A stretch of DNA of 64,000 bases, from NCBI RefSeq assembly GCF_021134715.1, contig NC_060021.1:3038001-3102000 (forward strand), given 5' to 3'. Under the pieces are notes generated by a model. It was given only the letters and a program-made list of their open reading frames with translations, had not been told where the DNA came from and made no database searches. The position numbers and the translations under genes were made by a program. Positions 20,311 to 32,263 of the stretch are shown here, one piece after another. Position 1 is the first letter of the stretch. Each line of letters starts with the position of its first letter. The DNA comes from Daphnia pulex (Eukaryota; Arthropoda; Branchiopoda; Diplostraca; Daphniidae).

Positions 20311-21623
20311 TTTAGAGTGTTTCGCCCTGCCCCATAAAAACCCCGAATTTTTCCACGCCCACTTTTTTCCGCAACTTTAAAAATCGGTAGCGGGTAAACT
20401 AACGACTTTAAAATAAAATAAAAAATATTGCATGTAGAAAAAAGTGAGGCAAATACAATAAAATATTTATTTTACAAATCGGATGATTAGGAAAGGCCCT
20501 ACACGAGAAAAACCAAAACCGGTCCAAATAACCCCACTCTCCCCTACAACATTTTTAGTTTCAATTTCGACCGCTAGATGTGCCACCTCTTCGTTTCGTT
20601 AAACGAAGGAGATATTCTATTGTAATTAAATTATCACTAAATTAAGTGCGGTTAAAATTTTGGATGTTTTAGTGTAATATTTCTTGCCAAATTCAAGAAA
20701 TAACTTTTTAGAATTTTTCGTGATTTCATTCGAATGGATTCTAATGGAGTTTCTGGCAATTCGATTTAATTCATTTTCAACTCAAATAACGTTAAAAAAA
20801 CAATTCAACTCGAATTTCGATTTTTTATGCGAATTGATTCGAGTGCGAGCGCTAGTCCTGGCTGACTGGATGGCCGAGAAAGATCAGGATTGACGTAGGT
20901 GACGAGGATTCCTGTGATAGGCCGTGGTGGCGCGAACGTCAGCGAACGGATAGCAACGTAGTTTCCGTAGTATCCACCATTTGCGGCGCCGAGACCGTAT
21001 CCGTAAATTTGAGCTTGAATTTGGGCGGCAAGAACCAACACCAACAGGCACGCGATCTGCGTATGGGATTACCAATATGTTAATTTAAAGAATTACGTCA
21101 AGATGAAATGTAAAATGAATCTAATCAAACAATAAAAATAAACATTTGCGTGCTTTTAGAGAAAAACCACGCTCTTGACGAGAAACTCTACGAGAAAAAC
21201 CCGTGCTTTATTTTCTGACTGGTTATCGAGTATCAGCTATCCGCATTACTAACCTCGGGAAAATAATACTACCGCCGAAATTATGTCATCATTGGCTAAA
21301 TATATCGGTGAGTTTTTTTCCCATGGACACGGATAACATTTGTCAAGTTACTATTGGTTGATTCCAGTTTAGATTGACAGCACGCACGCGAAATTCAATT
21401 GAGTATATAATAGAACGTATAATTTAGAGCATCTTATATTGTCTAATACACCATTCAAATATTTCAGATACGCTTTGGCAGCCAGAGGTAAATAAAGCAA
21501 TTTCCACCGTCGTCTCTACATTCAAATTTGTCAAGCGGTTTTATTAGGCTACATGAAAACATCTTTTGCAATGTTTTCATTGGTAAGCTAAAATATATTA
21601 CTTTATTCTTCACAGTTCATATC

Positions 21624-22278
21624 ATGAGCAGACTACTAATTGTCGAGATTGTACCGTTAGTCAATTAATATAAACATTTTTATTTTCATATCAGTTTCTC
21701 GTTATGAGTTTGATGTTGGTCACATCGCAAGCGGCCCAATTTGATGGTAAGTATAACGCACAAGTTCATAAGGGAAAGGAAACTGCAAATAGGCCTATAC
21801 CTGTATGAAAATACTAAATGATTCAAATTTTGAACAGACGTTTGCAGTTTGAAGCGAGAATCCGTCAAGTGCCGAACATTACTTCCCACTTGGTATTTCG
21901 ACAAAGCGACTGGAACTTGTTACTCGTTCAACATCGGTGAATGCAGCAGCAACTTTAACAGTTTCGGGACAAAAAAGATGTGTGAGAAGAGGTGCGCAAC
22001 ACCGGCAAGTAAGTCTACTAAAATTCAAAAAATACAAAACTGCACACATCATTATGATTAATTCTTTTCTCGCAGATGTGTGCACTTTAAAAAAAGACTC
22101 TGGAATGTGCCGAGCGGCGGTAACTGCGTGGTATTTCGATCCGCCAACTGACTCGCGTAATAAAGGCGAATGCAAAAATTTTATTTACGGCGGCTGCGGT
22201 GGCAACGCAAATTGTTTCGCGTCCAAGAAGAAATGCGACGACATGTGCGCTTACTTACCCTTTGGAGCCTCAAAATAA
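21624..22278 (+). CDS. secreted two-domain Kunitz-type protease inhibitor
   Basis: Four exons: 21624-21650, 21695-21746, 21838-22008 and 22076-22278. All boundaries are GT-AG and the phases agree, giving 150 codons. The first two exons make a signal peptide (MSRLLIVEIFLVMSLM...SQA). Exon 3 is one Kunitz/BPTI domain and exon 4 a second, each with all six cysteines at BPTI spacing. The residue after the second Cys (P1) is Arg in both, predicting trypsin-like serine protease targets. Domain 2 has the canonical YGGCGGNAN loop; domain 1 is more diverged there (IGECSSNFN). The exon 1 donor (GTACCG) is weak, so the extreme N-terminus is the least certain part. One domain per exon is usual for the family. 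Confidence 0.8.
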
Positions 22279-23645
22279 TTGCGAGCCCGAAGTGCGAAGC
22301 TAATAATCGCATACGCAGAAAAAAAAAAGCCATGTCACTTTGTCTGTATGTATGTATGTAACGCTCCATAGCTCGGGCCTTTTACGACACATTTCAGACT
22401 TTTTGGTCTTAAAAATTAGACAAAAAATATGCGGTGCGACCAGAACAAAAATAATTCCATTTACTTAATTAGTTTTCCCGTAATTAATGAAAAACTGCTA
22501 AAATAACAGCATAATGACCAGTGACATCTGGCGGTGGCGACTACAACTTTTTTTACTGTAGGTCAAAATAAATCACCACCAGATGTCCATAGCATCGCCG
22601 TGATGACGCAATCTGTAATGTCCCAACCATGACGCAACAATCAGAATTGCAATTAAGTTTGCAGTTACTAAACTAAAGAGCGGTTAGTTTTTAAGTTTCA
22701 AAATCACTGAACTTTATGTGTAAAAATAGGAAAATATGAGTTGAGCAAACTAAACGTAATTAACTTGCAAGGATATTTAACTGACAGAAAAATCCCGTTT
22801 TAAGACAAAAAAGTCTGTGAAGAAAAGTGTGAATAACAGATTCACAACAGATTTCGGACTTTTTGGTCTTAATAATTACACAAAAAATATGCGGTGCTGC
22901 CAGAACAAAAATAATTTCATTTACTTTGATAATGGATCGAATTAAAAGACAAAAAATAGATTGTTGGTTATAGCGCTGGCATGATAATGAAGAGGGTCAT
23001 GGTTTAAGTCTCATTATAGATTTACTTTTTTTAGAATAAAAATATTGTTTTGACCCATGCCCTTTGTTAACCGTTAATTTCGTGATAGAAGTTTTTTCCA
23101 GAAAATTTCAAAGAAAAAACATAGAATTTACAGAAAAATTCTGAAAAATTAGGAAGGCATTAAGCAAAAAGTCCGACTTAATAATAGGCCCTGAATTTTT
23201 CATTTAAGACAGTTTTCAACTGGCTTACGTTTATCCCTTCGCGGCGAGCTGATAAGCTTGCTTTTCTATCTTTAACCTACTAGATGTTTCCCGCGACTAT
23301 AAAACTAACGAACAACAAAATCTTCGTTGGATGATGAATTGCTAAGAAGAAGACCATTCAGGCTAAACCGTTATCTTTTGTGCACCACCTCCTTTGCTAT
23401 TTAAAATTGTATCCTTATAATTGGCTATAGTTCCGGAAAATAAATTGCATCAGTTATTATTTGAAAATGGTGTTCCGTATAGGGTAATCGTTGATAAAGG
23501 GTAATCGGCTAATAATAGAGGGAAATAAAGTAAATTCAGAGTCGAGAAAAATATTTTTTTAAATCATTTGTATTCGACTGTTTATTATCAGAATCAAGTT
23601 TAATCGAGAGTTTTATTATTCAACGTGTAACACAGGGGCTGAAAC
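22279..23645. other. non-coding, repeat-rich spacer
   Basis: A partial Helitron-like fragment (about 22510-22640, with CACCACCAGATGTCC) and a short duplicated segment (GGACTTTTTGGTCTTAA type, near 22400 and 22860). No gene is seen. The last ~80 bp are a diverged match to the sequence preceding array units 2 and 3. Confidence 0.45.
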
Positions 23646-24758
23646 TTACAGCTGGTGCGGTGGCCACCAGGTGTAATCGTATTCAGTGGTCCGGGTTCCA
23701 CCTTCGTACAAGTAATGCGGATAGGCAGTACAACTCATGTGATGGAGAGGATTCGTTCCCTCGCAAGGTGTGCAATGTCTTCTGTTCGGTGTCCCGGCTT
23801 TGTCGATCCAAAAACTGAGTGCCCTTTGGTTGATCTGAAGCGGAATGTATTCATCGTAACGCAGTCCCCACTTCCACATGTCCACGTCCGTTTCAAAATA
23901 CTTCTGAAATTGTTCTTCTTTGGCGGAATGATGGGCTCGGCGGCGGATGTCTTCCGGAAACCAGTAGCGATTCCCACGGTCATTCAGTGCGTAAATGTGG
24001 TTCATGTTGTTACTCGGTTCGTTGACATATTTTTCATTGACGAATCTCGTCGCCTTGGGAATTTCTTTGTTCGAGTCGAGATCGTTTTCCACAATGCAGC
24101 GCAAGTAATGGTAACGATCCTTGCAAACGGTGCACACACGTCTAATGTCGTGTATGCAGTTGCGGACGGTGAAAGCATTCGCCCACCACTCGATGCTGAA
24201 CTCCATCAGTTGAAGAGCAACTTGCAGACGTTCGTAAGAATTCACGGGATGTCGTGTTATCAGATCGAAGGCTCTTGTGTTGGTCATTTCGGGTTCTGTC
24301 AATGGACGAATTTCAGTTGGAGGCTGCGCCTGACAAACGAATGGTTGGCAATTTGACGTGGTACACGGAGGATGCGTCGGACAGGGTCTGCAAGTCTGAG
24401 CTGGACTATTGGGGCAAGGCAAAGCGGCTATCGGCGGACAAGTTGGTGGGGATGTACAAGGTGGCAAATTGCTTGGTGGTGCTGGGCAGCTGGTTGCTGG
24501 AGCCGGTGGCAGGCAAATTATTTCGGTTTCTACACCAGTTGGAATGCAGAAATTATAATAAACAATCAGTCCTGTAGCCGTCATCAAAATGAAACCGATG
24601 AAAACAAAAAGGAGAAAAAACCACTTCTGACGGGACATGCATGAGCAGTTGCTTGCCCTGCCGTTTGCTAGAGACGCCATTTTTATTGAGTTTAAATGCG
24701 TGTACTTTTCAGCAGCAGCCAATGCCCTTAAGTAGACTCGGAGGTTCGAGAGTGACAT
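23646..24758 (-). CDS. type II membrane protein with Pro/Cys-rich stalk, unit 1
   Basis: 370 codons from the ATG at 24756-24758. An in-frame ATG at 24678-24680 (context AAAAATGGC) would give 344 codons and is also plausible. A short cytosolic N-terminus (CSCMSRQKW) precedes one transmembrane helix (FFLLFVFIGFILMTATGLIVYY), with no cleavable signal. Then comes a ~75-residue stalk rich in Pro and Cys (CPAPPSNLPPC, CPPIAALPCP), then a ~200-residue extracellular domain with paired cysteines (CIHDIRRVCTVC, HCTPCEG) and many Trp/Tyr, ending WWPPHQL. I do not recognise the family. The topology suggests a type II surface or secretory-pathway protein. The long plus-strand frame opposite (23655-24356) is its shadow. 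Confidence 0.7.
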   Translation of the reverse strand: MSLSNLRVYLRALAAAEKYTHLNSIKMASLANGRASNCSCMSRQKWFFLLFVFIGFILMTATGLIVYYNFCIPTGVETEIICLPPAPATSCPAPPSNLPPCTSPPTCPPIAALPCPNSPAQTCRPCPTHPPCTTSNCQPFVCQAQPPTEIRPLTEPEMTNTRAFDLITRHPVNSYERLQVALQLMEFSIEWWANAFTVRNCIHDIRRVCTVCKDRYHYLRCIVENDLDSNKEIPKATRFVNEKYVNEPSNNMNHIYALNDRGNRYWFPEDIRRRAHHSAKEEQFQKYFETDVDMWKWGLRYDEYIPLQINQRALSFWIDKAGTPNRRHCTPCEGTNPLHHMSCTAYPHYLYEGGTRTTEYDYTWWPPHQL

Positions 24759-25300
24759 TGGCACTAGAGTTGCCGTTGCGATTCGACAAATTATGCGTTA
24801 AAAATCGGACTTCCTGTCAAATTAATTTTGATTTTCCATATTTGCTTAATTATTCCGACCTTGTTCAACCATTAATTTATTGATTTGAGCAACATATAGT
24901 TTTATATCTTCAAATTATAAGCAAGTGGTTGTTGCGTTACGAGTTGTGTGTTGTTACGGATTCGAACGCCAGGGGGCAGAATTGCCCGGCTGAAAATCCT
25001 GCAATAACTCGGCAATAACTTAACCGCCATAAAATGTTCTAGCTTTGGGAACGAGGTTTTTTAAAATGGATCCTAATACTTGGATTTTGTAGAACCAGCC
25101 TAAATATTTTATGCAAACACTTGAAATCAATCCAAATATAATTATAACTCAAATGTTCATGCACATAATCAACGAGTGATAATTCCTTTCATATTACTTT
25201 TGAATATCAAGATGCATTCAAAAAAATAATCCACCAAGTTAAATTTATTAAATAAAAAAAATTCGTGTACGAAGCAAGTCGTAGCATAATATTACATTAT
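24759..25300. other. upstream region of the membrane gene and 3' flank of the peptide remnant
   Basis: AT-rich with no gene. About 25120-25290 is related to 28930-29100 in the same unit (shared ATGCACATAATC and GATAATTCCTTT-type blocks), an older duplication inside the unit. Also present in unit 2 (30320-30861). Confidence 0.4.
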
Positions 25301-25324
25301 TAGCATACAGTTTACCATCTTCTT

Positions 25325-25659
25325 AACTATATATATGCTGGAGTCCGCCGGTCCGCCCAGCAGTTGGCATTTCTCACGGGGTGCGCCGGTGCGGCCTGGA
25401 CGATTGCGACCACAACGGCCAGTAGGACACAAAACCTGAGCTGGAAAATTCATGGGGAAAAACAGAATATCGGTGGCATATGGAAACAAAAAAGATGGGC
25501 AATAAGCATCAAATAAAGCGTGTTATATAAGGTTAAATGTATTTAATTGTAGTCCATCTGCGACAGTACGGACACCAAAGGAATATATATTACGAGTCAT
25601 GTCGGTTGAAGACAGGTTGAAGAATGATGTCCATTCAGCCTCAGTCAAAGGCTTTTATA
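25325..25659 (-). pseudogene. decayed paralogue of the Gly/Tyr-rich peptide gene, unit 1
   Basis: The TATA box (TATAAAAG, 25652-25659), leader and start region align with those of the intact peptide gene 1.6 kb away. The second exon aligns with its signal peptide (CVLLAVVVAIVQAAPAHP) but in a frame I could not connect to the ATG at 25598-25600 through any good donor, and it stops within about 35 codons. No Gly/Tyr-rich third exon is visible. It may be a dead copy or a short peptide gene using an exon I missed. Confidence 0.4.
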
Positions 25660-26702
25660 GCCAATTTACATTGGTGTGAGCCAAAATGAAATGGAATTGA
25701 GAAGTTTGCTGGAAAAAGTTTCTTCGTAACTGGGTGAACTGTGAAGCAAATCCATAAGTTTTCACAATCAAGAGGCCAAAGGCAGACATGGTGCGTCATT
25801 ACGAAAAGGTAAACAAGGCTCTGATTCCTATAATGGGAAACTTTTTTCGACTTTTTTATGTGCATGATGCTGGAAGTATAAATCGTATAAATGTATTTCT
25901 ATAGCAATAATCTCGTGGCCGCTTTCTCGGTGATGCAGAATTTCGGTGCGTGTTTCGTTGTTTGGCATCAGTTTTGAATTGCTGCTTCAACGCGACAAAG
26001 CAGAGCATCACTCACCTTCTTATCTCGTACAGGAATAATTCAATTTGACGATTAAAGAATATCAATCGATTCGTCGTTTAATTTTATATTTACAAACATT
26101 CAATCATCAAAATAGATACCTACACAAATGTTGCACCTTTGAGACGCGGAGAATCATTTAAAACTTTTGAATTTAAAGGGTTGTAGCGTTGTACAGTCGA
26201 AGGGAAAGGAAGAAACAATTAAAATTATCCGCGAAATTTTTTGCCACTTCCAAATTCCCCGAATCGTCCGCCTTCGAATCGCCCGCCTTCAAACCGCGGG
26301 ATGCCCCTGTCCAAACAAAAGTACGTATCTTCCTTTTCTCCCACAAAAAACAAACAAACAAAAAAACAGCTGACCGTTTTCTTACCCCTATATTTATTAA
26401 CTATAGGCCTGAAAATGCAAATAATAATTGAGATAGGCTAACGAGTATTGTATTAGGTATCAAAATGCAAAATGCCCAATGGGGCAGCAGAACACCTTTG
26501 TCGTAATGTAAATAAATTTTTGTTTTATTTCTTTAAATGATTTGAAAATTTAATCACAATAGCAGTTATACAGATATGATTGAAAATGTTGTACCAATTT
26601 TCTGACTGAAATGGCGAAATACAGATCATTGAATCATAGTATTTTATAGTACAAAGGAACATCAAGAATAATATAAATAACAATTAATATTTTTCTCGAG
26701 AT

Positions 26703-27202
26703 TTAATAACCACCGCCGTAACCCCCGTATCCTTGGTTATATCCGCCGTACCCCTGATTGTATCCGCTGTATCCGTATCCTTGGTTTTCGTACCCTCCGT
26801 ATCCTTGGTTACCATAGCCTCCGTATCCTTGGTTATCATAGCCTCCATGCTGTTGACCTGTTGATCACGATATCGAAACCATCATGATCCATCGTTGAAC
26901 GTTTAAATCATTCATTAATAGTTTACCGTAGCCTCCACCTCCTAGGAGTCCACTGAAGAGGCCGCGTCGTTGGCGATTCTCATGGGAGGCGCCATCGACG
27001 ACGATTGCGGCCACAACGGCCAGCAGGACGCAAAGACTCAGACTCTGGAATGTCATGGGGAAAATCAAAAGTTCAGCGTCATGCGACACAAATGATTCAA
27101 GAATGAAACAGACAAACAACGACTAATCTATATACAATTCCGTTATGATATTTAAGTGTTGGATATAGCTAATATTTAGCTTACCAGGGTAGTACAATTC
27201 AT
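26703..27202 (-). CDS. secreted Gly/Tyr-rich peptide, unit 1
   Basis: Three exons: 27185-27202, 26927-27044 and 26703-26857. Splice sites are consistent and in phase, giving 96 codons. Exon 1 supplies only six residues, a common cuticle-gene layout. Exon 2 supplies a signal peptide core (LCVLLAVVAAIVVDGA) and an RQRR site that could be a furin-type processing point. Exon 3 is a run of GGYxNQGYGGY repeats ending in YGGGY and a stop. A TATA box TATAAAAG at 27261-27268 lies upstream. Such peptides are typical of arthropod cuticle components and of Gly/Tyr-rich antimicrobial peptides, and I cannot distinguish the two. Confidence 0.75.
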
Positions 27203-27299
27203 GTTGGTTGGTTGGTTGCAGACTTTGTCGACTGATGTCCACTCCGGTCTCAGCTAAAAGCTTTTATACTTTGCGGACCAAAGCAGCAGTGTGGTGGCG

Positions 27300-29206
27300 G
27301 ATGACAGAATATATAACTAATCAGAGAATAACATGGTGCGGGTGCCGCAATTTGCTGCAGCGCGGGATTGCCAACGAAGACACAAAATGTAACAATGCAT
27401 CGGAAGAGAAAGTTCCTTATTCTTCTACACACTGAAGTCAATCCAGTATTGACAACCAAGAACCCAAAAACAGCATTTATTACATCATCTAACGTTTGCC
27501 TGAATTACGGTAATCAGACCCCGATGACGCAATACGTATGTACACCTGAATTTCTCACTTTTTCTCAAATTTCTTTTCAGTTCAGAAACCAAACGGATTT
27601 CTCACTTGTGCAGACAATGTAAAAAGAAAACTAAATGACGTAAACTTGGGTTTGGGTTAACCAAATCAGATTGCGCCATTTATGTGCAATTTTGTTGCGT
27701 GTATATGTATAATGTCAGCAGTCATTAAAACGAAATCAAAACACAAAAATGGACAAACGAATGGGCTATTTTCCTTCTCCGCCATTAACAGAAAAACGCA
27801 GAAAAGGTTGGCTGTTTGTTTGTGCTGAGGAGCTCAATGAACTTCGATGAACTTATTGTTGTTATTATTGTCGAAAAAGCATTTTGGGTAATCCCACAAT
27901 TGGACTCCACGCCAAACCGCATAATCTAATTGACTCAAGACATTCCTTCTCTAAAATTACCACGCAACATGTGAAACGTAATTACGTAACCAAAATTCAC
28001 TTGCTGTTTCGTCTTCAATGTCGCAAAGTAGGCTATACGTTATATAATACACCGTGCTTACACACAGTATTATGTAGTGAACGGTAGTGAACTGGCATAA
28101 ACATTTTATTGGCGTTCATACGATCGCAGCATAGTCAAAGCTATTATAATGCGCCTTTATTTATGTCTGTTGGGAAAATATAGTTCATTTTGATTGCGGG
28201 AGTCAAATAATCAATTTTTTTTTCGTAACAACTTTTTTTCTTCAAGTTTGCAACAATATTAAAAATTCTTCAATCTGAGTTATTCAATCAATAAACATTT
28301 TACATGTATGGAGGTGAAAAGAGCAGCTCGGGAAAACTCAATGCCGCGGCCCGTGCTTATTTCTCCGTGATTATAAGGAGGCAAATTTTGAGCCCGTTGC
28401 ATAACTTTAGTGTGTGCTGTTGTTGTTGTCTGACATTCATTTGTTTATAACATTTTGATTTTTGTATGAATACAAATCCATTAATTAAATGTTTTATTTT
28501 ATGTTTGATGAATAGCTTTTATACGGAAGATAAATAAACATTTCGATTTTCCAACTGACGATGATGTTGACCAGTCGTAAATTTATCCATCCGATGAAGA
28601 CATTTAAATTTAATTCCTCTTATTTGGGATGACAAGATGATTTTCCCTTTATTATTTGCCCATTGACCACTAAATCTTCTTTTATGTGACCGCATGATTG
28701 GCAGCGAAACACAACAAAAAAAGAGACGTCGTAAACTCGAAATGCCAAAATCACTCTGCCGAATCGACGTTTATTTTATTTCTATTTCAGCTTGCAATGT
28801 GGCAAATTATTTTCATGGCGACATCATTCAACGAAAATGGTTCGTGTCGTCAGCGTTGGTTACATCTGAGACAAGAGAGACACAACTTGCAGTATAAGAA
28901 CTAAAGGCTACAGTACATATAAGGTCTAACTTAATTACAACTCAAATTATCATGCACATTATTTATCTACGATTGATAATTCCTTTTATAGCCTATGGCC
29001 TGTAGCCACTTTAGAATCAAGATTCTTTCAAAAAATTAATTCAACAAGTAAATTTAATCAATAAAAAAATTCGGGGACGAAACAAGAAAGCAAAACGCGC
29101 ACAAGTAAAAGAATATTTCAATTTTATTTGACTGCTTATTATCAGAATCAAGATAGTTGATTTTTAAAGTTTAATCATATTCGACATCTTTACGAGACTT
29201 TGTTCT
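27300..29206. other. non-coding remainder of array unit 1
   Basis: AT-rich with no recognisable gene; the short frames look random. The same sequence is repeated in unit 2 (32861-34769). The end of the unit (28930-29206) carries the older internal duplication mentioned above. Confidence 0.5.
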
Positions 29207-30319
29207 TTACAGCTGGTGCGGTGGCCACCAGGTGTAATCGTATTCAGTGGTCCGGATTCCACCTTCGTACAAGTAATGCGGATAGGCAGTACAACTCATG
29301 TGATGGAGAGGATTCGTTCCCTCGCAAGGTGTGCAATGTCTTCTGTTCGGTGTCCCGGCTTTGTCGATCCAAAAACTGAGTGCCCTTTGGTTGATCTGAA
29401 GCGGAATGTATTCATCGTAACGCAGTCCCCACTTCCACATGTCCACGTCCGTTTCAAAATACTTCTGAAATTGTTCTTCTTTGGCGGAATGATGGGCTCG
29501 GCGGCGGATGTCTTCCGGAAACCAGTAGCGATTCCCACGGTCATTCAGTGCGTAAATGTGGTTCATGTTGTTACTCGGTTCGTTGACATATTTTTCATTG
29601 ACGAATCTCGTCGCCTTGGGAATTTCTTTGTTCGAGTCGAGATCGTTTTCCACAATGCAGCGCAAGTAATGGTAACGATCCTTGCAAACGGTGCACACAC
29701 GTCTAATGTCGTGTATGCAGTTGCGGACGGTGAAAGCATTCGCCCACCACTCGATGCTGAACTCCATCAGTTGAAGAGCAACTTGCAGACGTTCGTAAGA
29801 ATTCACGGGATGTCGTGTTATCAGATCGAAGGCTCTTGTGTTGGTCATTTCGGGTTCTGTCAATGGACGAATTTCAGTTGGAGGCTGCGCCTGACAAACG
29901 AATGGTTGGCAATTTGACGTGGTACACGGAGGATGCGTCGGACAGGGTCTGCAAGTCTGAGCTGGACTATTGGGGCAAGGCAAAGCGGCTATCGGCGGAC
30001 AAGTTGGTGGGGATGTACAAGGTGGCAAATTGCTTGGTGGTGCTGGGCAGCTGGTTGCTGGAGCCGGTGGCAGGCAAATTATTTCGGTTTCTACACCAGT
30101 TGGAATGCAGAAATTATAATAAACAATCAGTCCTGTAGCCGTCATCAAAATGAAACCGATGAAAACAAAAAGGAGAAAAAACCACTTCTGACGGGACATG
30201 CATGAGCAGTTGCTTGCCCTGCCGTTTGCTAGAGACGCCATTTTTATTGAGTTTAAATGCGTGTACTTTTCAGCAGCAGCCAATGCCCTTAAGTAGACTC
30301 GGAGGTTCGAGAGTGACAT
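29207..30319 (-). CDS. type II membrane protein with Pro/Cys-rich stalk, unit 2
   Basis: A copy of the unit 1 gene, with the alternative ATG at 30239-30241. The only coding difference noticed is a Thr to Ile change near the C-terminus (EGGTRTTEY versus EGGIRTTEY). Downstream sequence past the stop differs from unit 1, so the 3' UTRs are not shared. This dates the left array boundary to within a few bases of the stop codon. Confidence 0.7.
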   Translation of the reverse strand: MSLSNLRVYLRALAAAEKYTHLNSIKMASLANGRASNCSCMSRQKWFFLLFVFIGFILMTATGLIVYYNFCIPTGVETEIICLPPAPATSCPAPPSNLPPCTSPPTCPPIAALPCPNSPAQTCRPCPTHPPCTTSNCQPFVCQAQPPTEIRPLTEPEMTNTRAFDLITRHPVNSYERLQVALQLMEFSIEWWANAFTVRNCIHDIRRVCTVCKDRYHYLRCIVENDLDSNKEIPKATRFVNEKYVNEPSNNMNHIYALNDRGNRYWFPEDIRRRAHHSAKEEQFQKYFETDVDMWKWGLRYDEYIPLQINQRALSFWIDKAGTPNRRHCTPCEGTNPLHHMSCTAYPHYLYEGGIRTTEYDYTWWPPHQL

Positions 30320-30885
30320 TGGCACTAGAGTTGCCGTTGCGATTCGACAAATTATGCGTTAAAAATCGGACTTCCTGTCAAATTAATTTTGATTTTCCAT
30401 ATTTGCTTAATTATTCCGACCTTGTTCAACCATTAATTTATTGATTTGAGCAACATATAGTTTTATATCTTCAAATTATAAGCAAGTGGTTGTTGCGTTA
30501 CGAGTTGTGTGTTGTTACGGATTCGAACGCCAGGGGGCAGAATTGCCCGGCTGAAAATCCTGCAATAACTCGGCAATAACTTAACCGCCATAAAATGTTC
30601 TAGCTTTGGGAACGAGGTTTTTTAAAATGGATCCTAATACTTGGATTTTGTAGAACCAGCCTAAATATTTTATGCAAACACTTGAAATCAATCCAAATAT
30701 AATTATAACTCAAATGTTCATGCACATAATCAACGAGTGATAATTCCTTTCATATTACTTTTGAATATCAAGATGCATTCAAAAAAATAATCCACCAAGT
30801 TAAATTTATTAAATAAAAAAAATTCGTGTACGAAGCAAGTCGTAGCATAATATTACATTATTAGCATACAGTTTACCATCTTCTT

Positions 30886-31220
30886 AACTATATATATGCT
30901 GGAGTCCGCCGGTCCGCCCAGCAGTTGGCATTTCTCACGGGGTGCGCCGGTGCGGCCTGGACGATTGCGACCACAACGGCCAGTAGGACACAAAACCTGA
31001 GCTGGAAAATTCATGGGGAAAAACAGAATATCGGTGGCATATGGAAACAAAAAAGATGGGCAATAAGCATCAAATAAAGCGTGTTATATAAGGTTAAATG
31101 TATTTAATTGTAGTCCATCTGCGACAGTACGGACACCAAAGGAATATATATTACGAGTCATGTCGGTTGAAGACAGGTTGAAGAATGATGTCCATTCAGC
31201 CTCAGTCAAAGGCTTTTATA
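30886..31220 (-). pseudogene. decayed paralogue of the Gly/Tyr-rich peptide gene, unit 2
   Basis: Same as the unit 1 remnant, with identical lesions, so the decay predates the tandem duplication. Confidence 0.4.
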
Positions 31221-32263
31221 GCCAATTTACATTGGTGTGAGCCAAAATGAAATGGAATTGAGAAGTTTGCTGGAAAAAGTTTCTTCGTAACTGGGTGAAC
31301 TGTGAAGCAAATCCATAAGTTTTCACAATCAAGAGGCCAAAGGCAGACATGGTGCGTCATTACGAAAAGGTAAACAAGGCTCTGATTCCTATAATGGGAA
31401 ACTTTTTTCGACTTTTTTATGTGCATGATGCTGGAAGTATAAATCGTATAAATGTATTTCTATAGCAATAATCTCGTGGCCGCTTTCTCGGTGATGCAGA
31501 ATTTCGGTGCGTGTTTCGTTGTTTGGCATCAGTTTTGAATTGCTGCTTCAACGCGACAAAGCAGAGCATCACTCACCTTCTTATCTCGTACAGGAATAAT
31601 TCAATTTGACGATTAAAGAATATCAATCGATTCGTCGTTTAATTTTATATTTACAAACATTCAATCATCAAAATAGATACCTACACAAATGTTGCACCTT
31701 TGAGACGCGGAGAATCATTTAAAACTTTTGAATTTAAAGGGTTGTAGCGTTGTACAGTCGAAGGGAAAGGAAGAAACAATTAAAATTATCCGCGAAATTT
31801 TTTGCCACTTCCAAATTCCCCGAATCGTCCGCCTTCGAATCGCCCGCCTTCAAACCGCGGGATGCCCCTGTCCAAACAAAAGTACGTATCTTCCTTTTCT
31901 CCCACAAAAAACAAACAAACAAAAAAACAGCTGACCGTTTTCTTACCCCTATATTTATTAACTATAGGCCTGAAAATGCAAATAATAATTGAGATAGGCT
32001 AACGAGTATTGTATTAGGTATCAAAATGCAAAATGCCCAATGGGGCAGCAGAACACCTTTGTCGTAATGTAAATAAATTTTTGTTTTATTTCTTTAAATG
32101 ATTTGAAAATTTAATCACAATAGCAGTTATACAGATATGATTGAAAATGTTGTACCAATTTTCTGACTGAAATGGCGAAATACAGATCATTGAATCATAG
32201 TATTTTATAGTACAAAGGAACATCAAGAATAATATAAATAACAATTAATATTTTTCTCGAGAT

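Larger units (their letters stand above)
18756..20854. mobile_element. non-autonomous hAT-like element, 2.1 kb
   Basis: An 8-bp target duplication GTCCTGGC (18748-18755 and 20855-20862) flanks imperfect terminal inverted repeats starting TAGCGCTYGCAC. Eight-bp duplications and short TIRs are typical of hAT. The subterminal regions are rich in GAATT/GATTC motifs. No transposase frame is visible. The interior contains two Helitron-like repeats, so this is nested. Confidence 0.65.
18560..21075 (-). pseudogene. small secreted-protein gene split by a hAT-like insertion
   Basis: On the minus strand the right flank (about 21050-20855) encodes a hydrophobic leader (LLVLVLAAQIQAQ) and a Gly/Tyr-rich segment (YGYGLGAANGGYYGNY), then the element begins. 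On its far side (18755-18560) the frame stays open. One of two frames there, reached by a single-base shift, reads like protein (QFTSNLRGSFGNHIGNYAY). This fits a cuticle-like secreted protein broken by the 2.1 kb insertion. The first coding exon upstream was not found. Confidence 0.45.

Noticed and set aside
23655-24356. 233-codon plus-strand frame opposite the membrane protein gene (also in units 2 and 3)
   Set aside because: It mirrors a minus-strand gene with clear topology and cysteine patterning. Its own composition shows no domain or signal.
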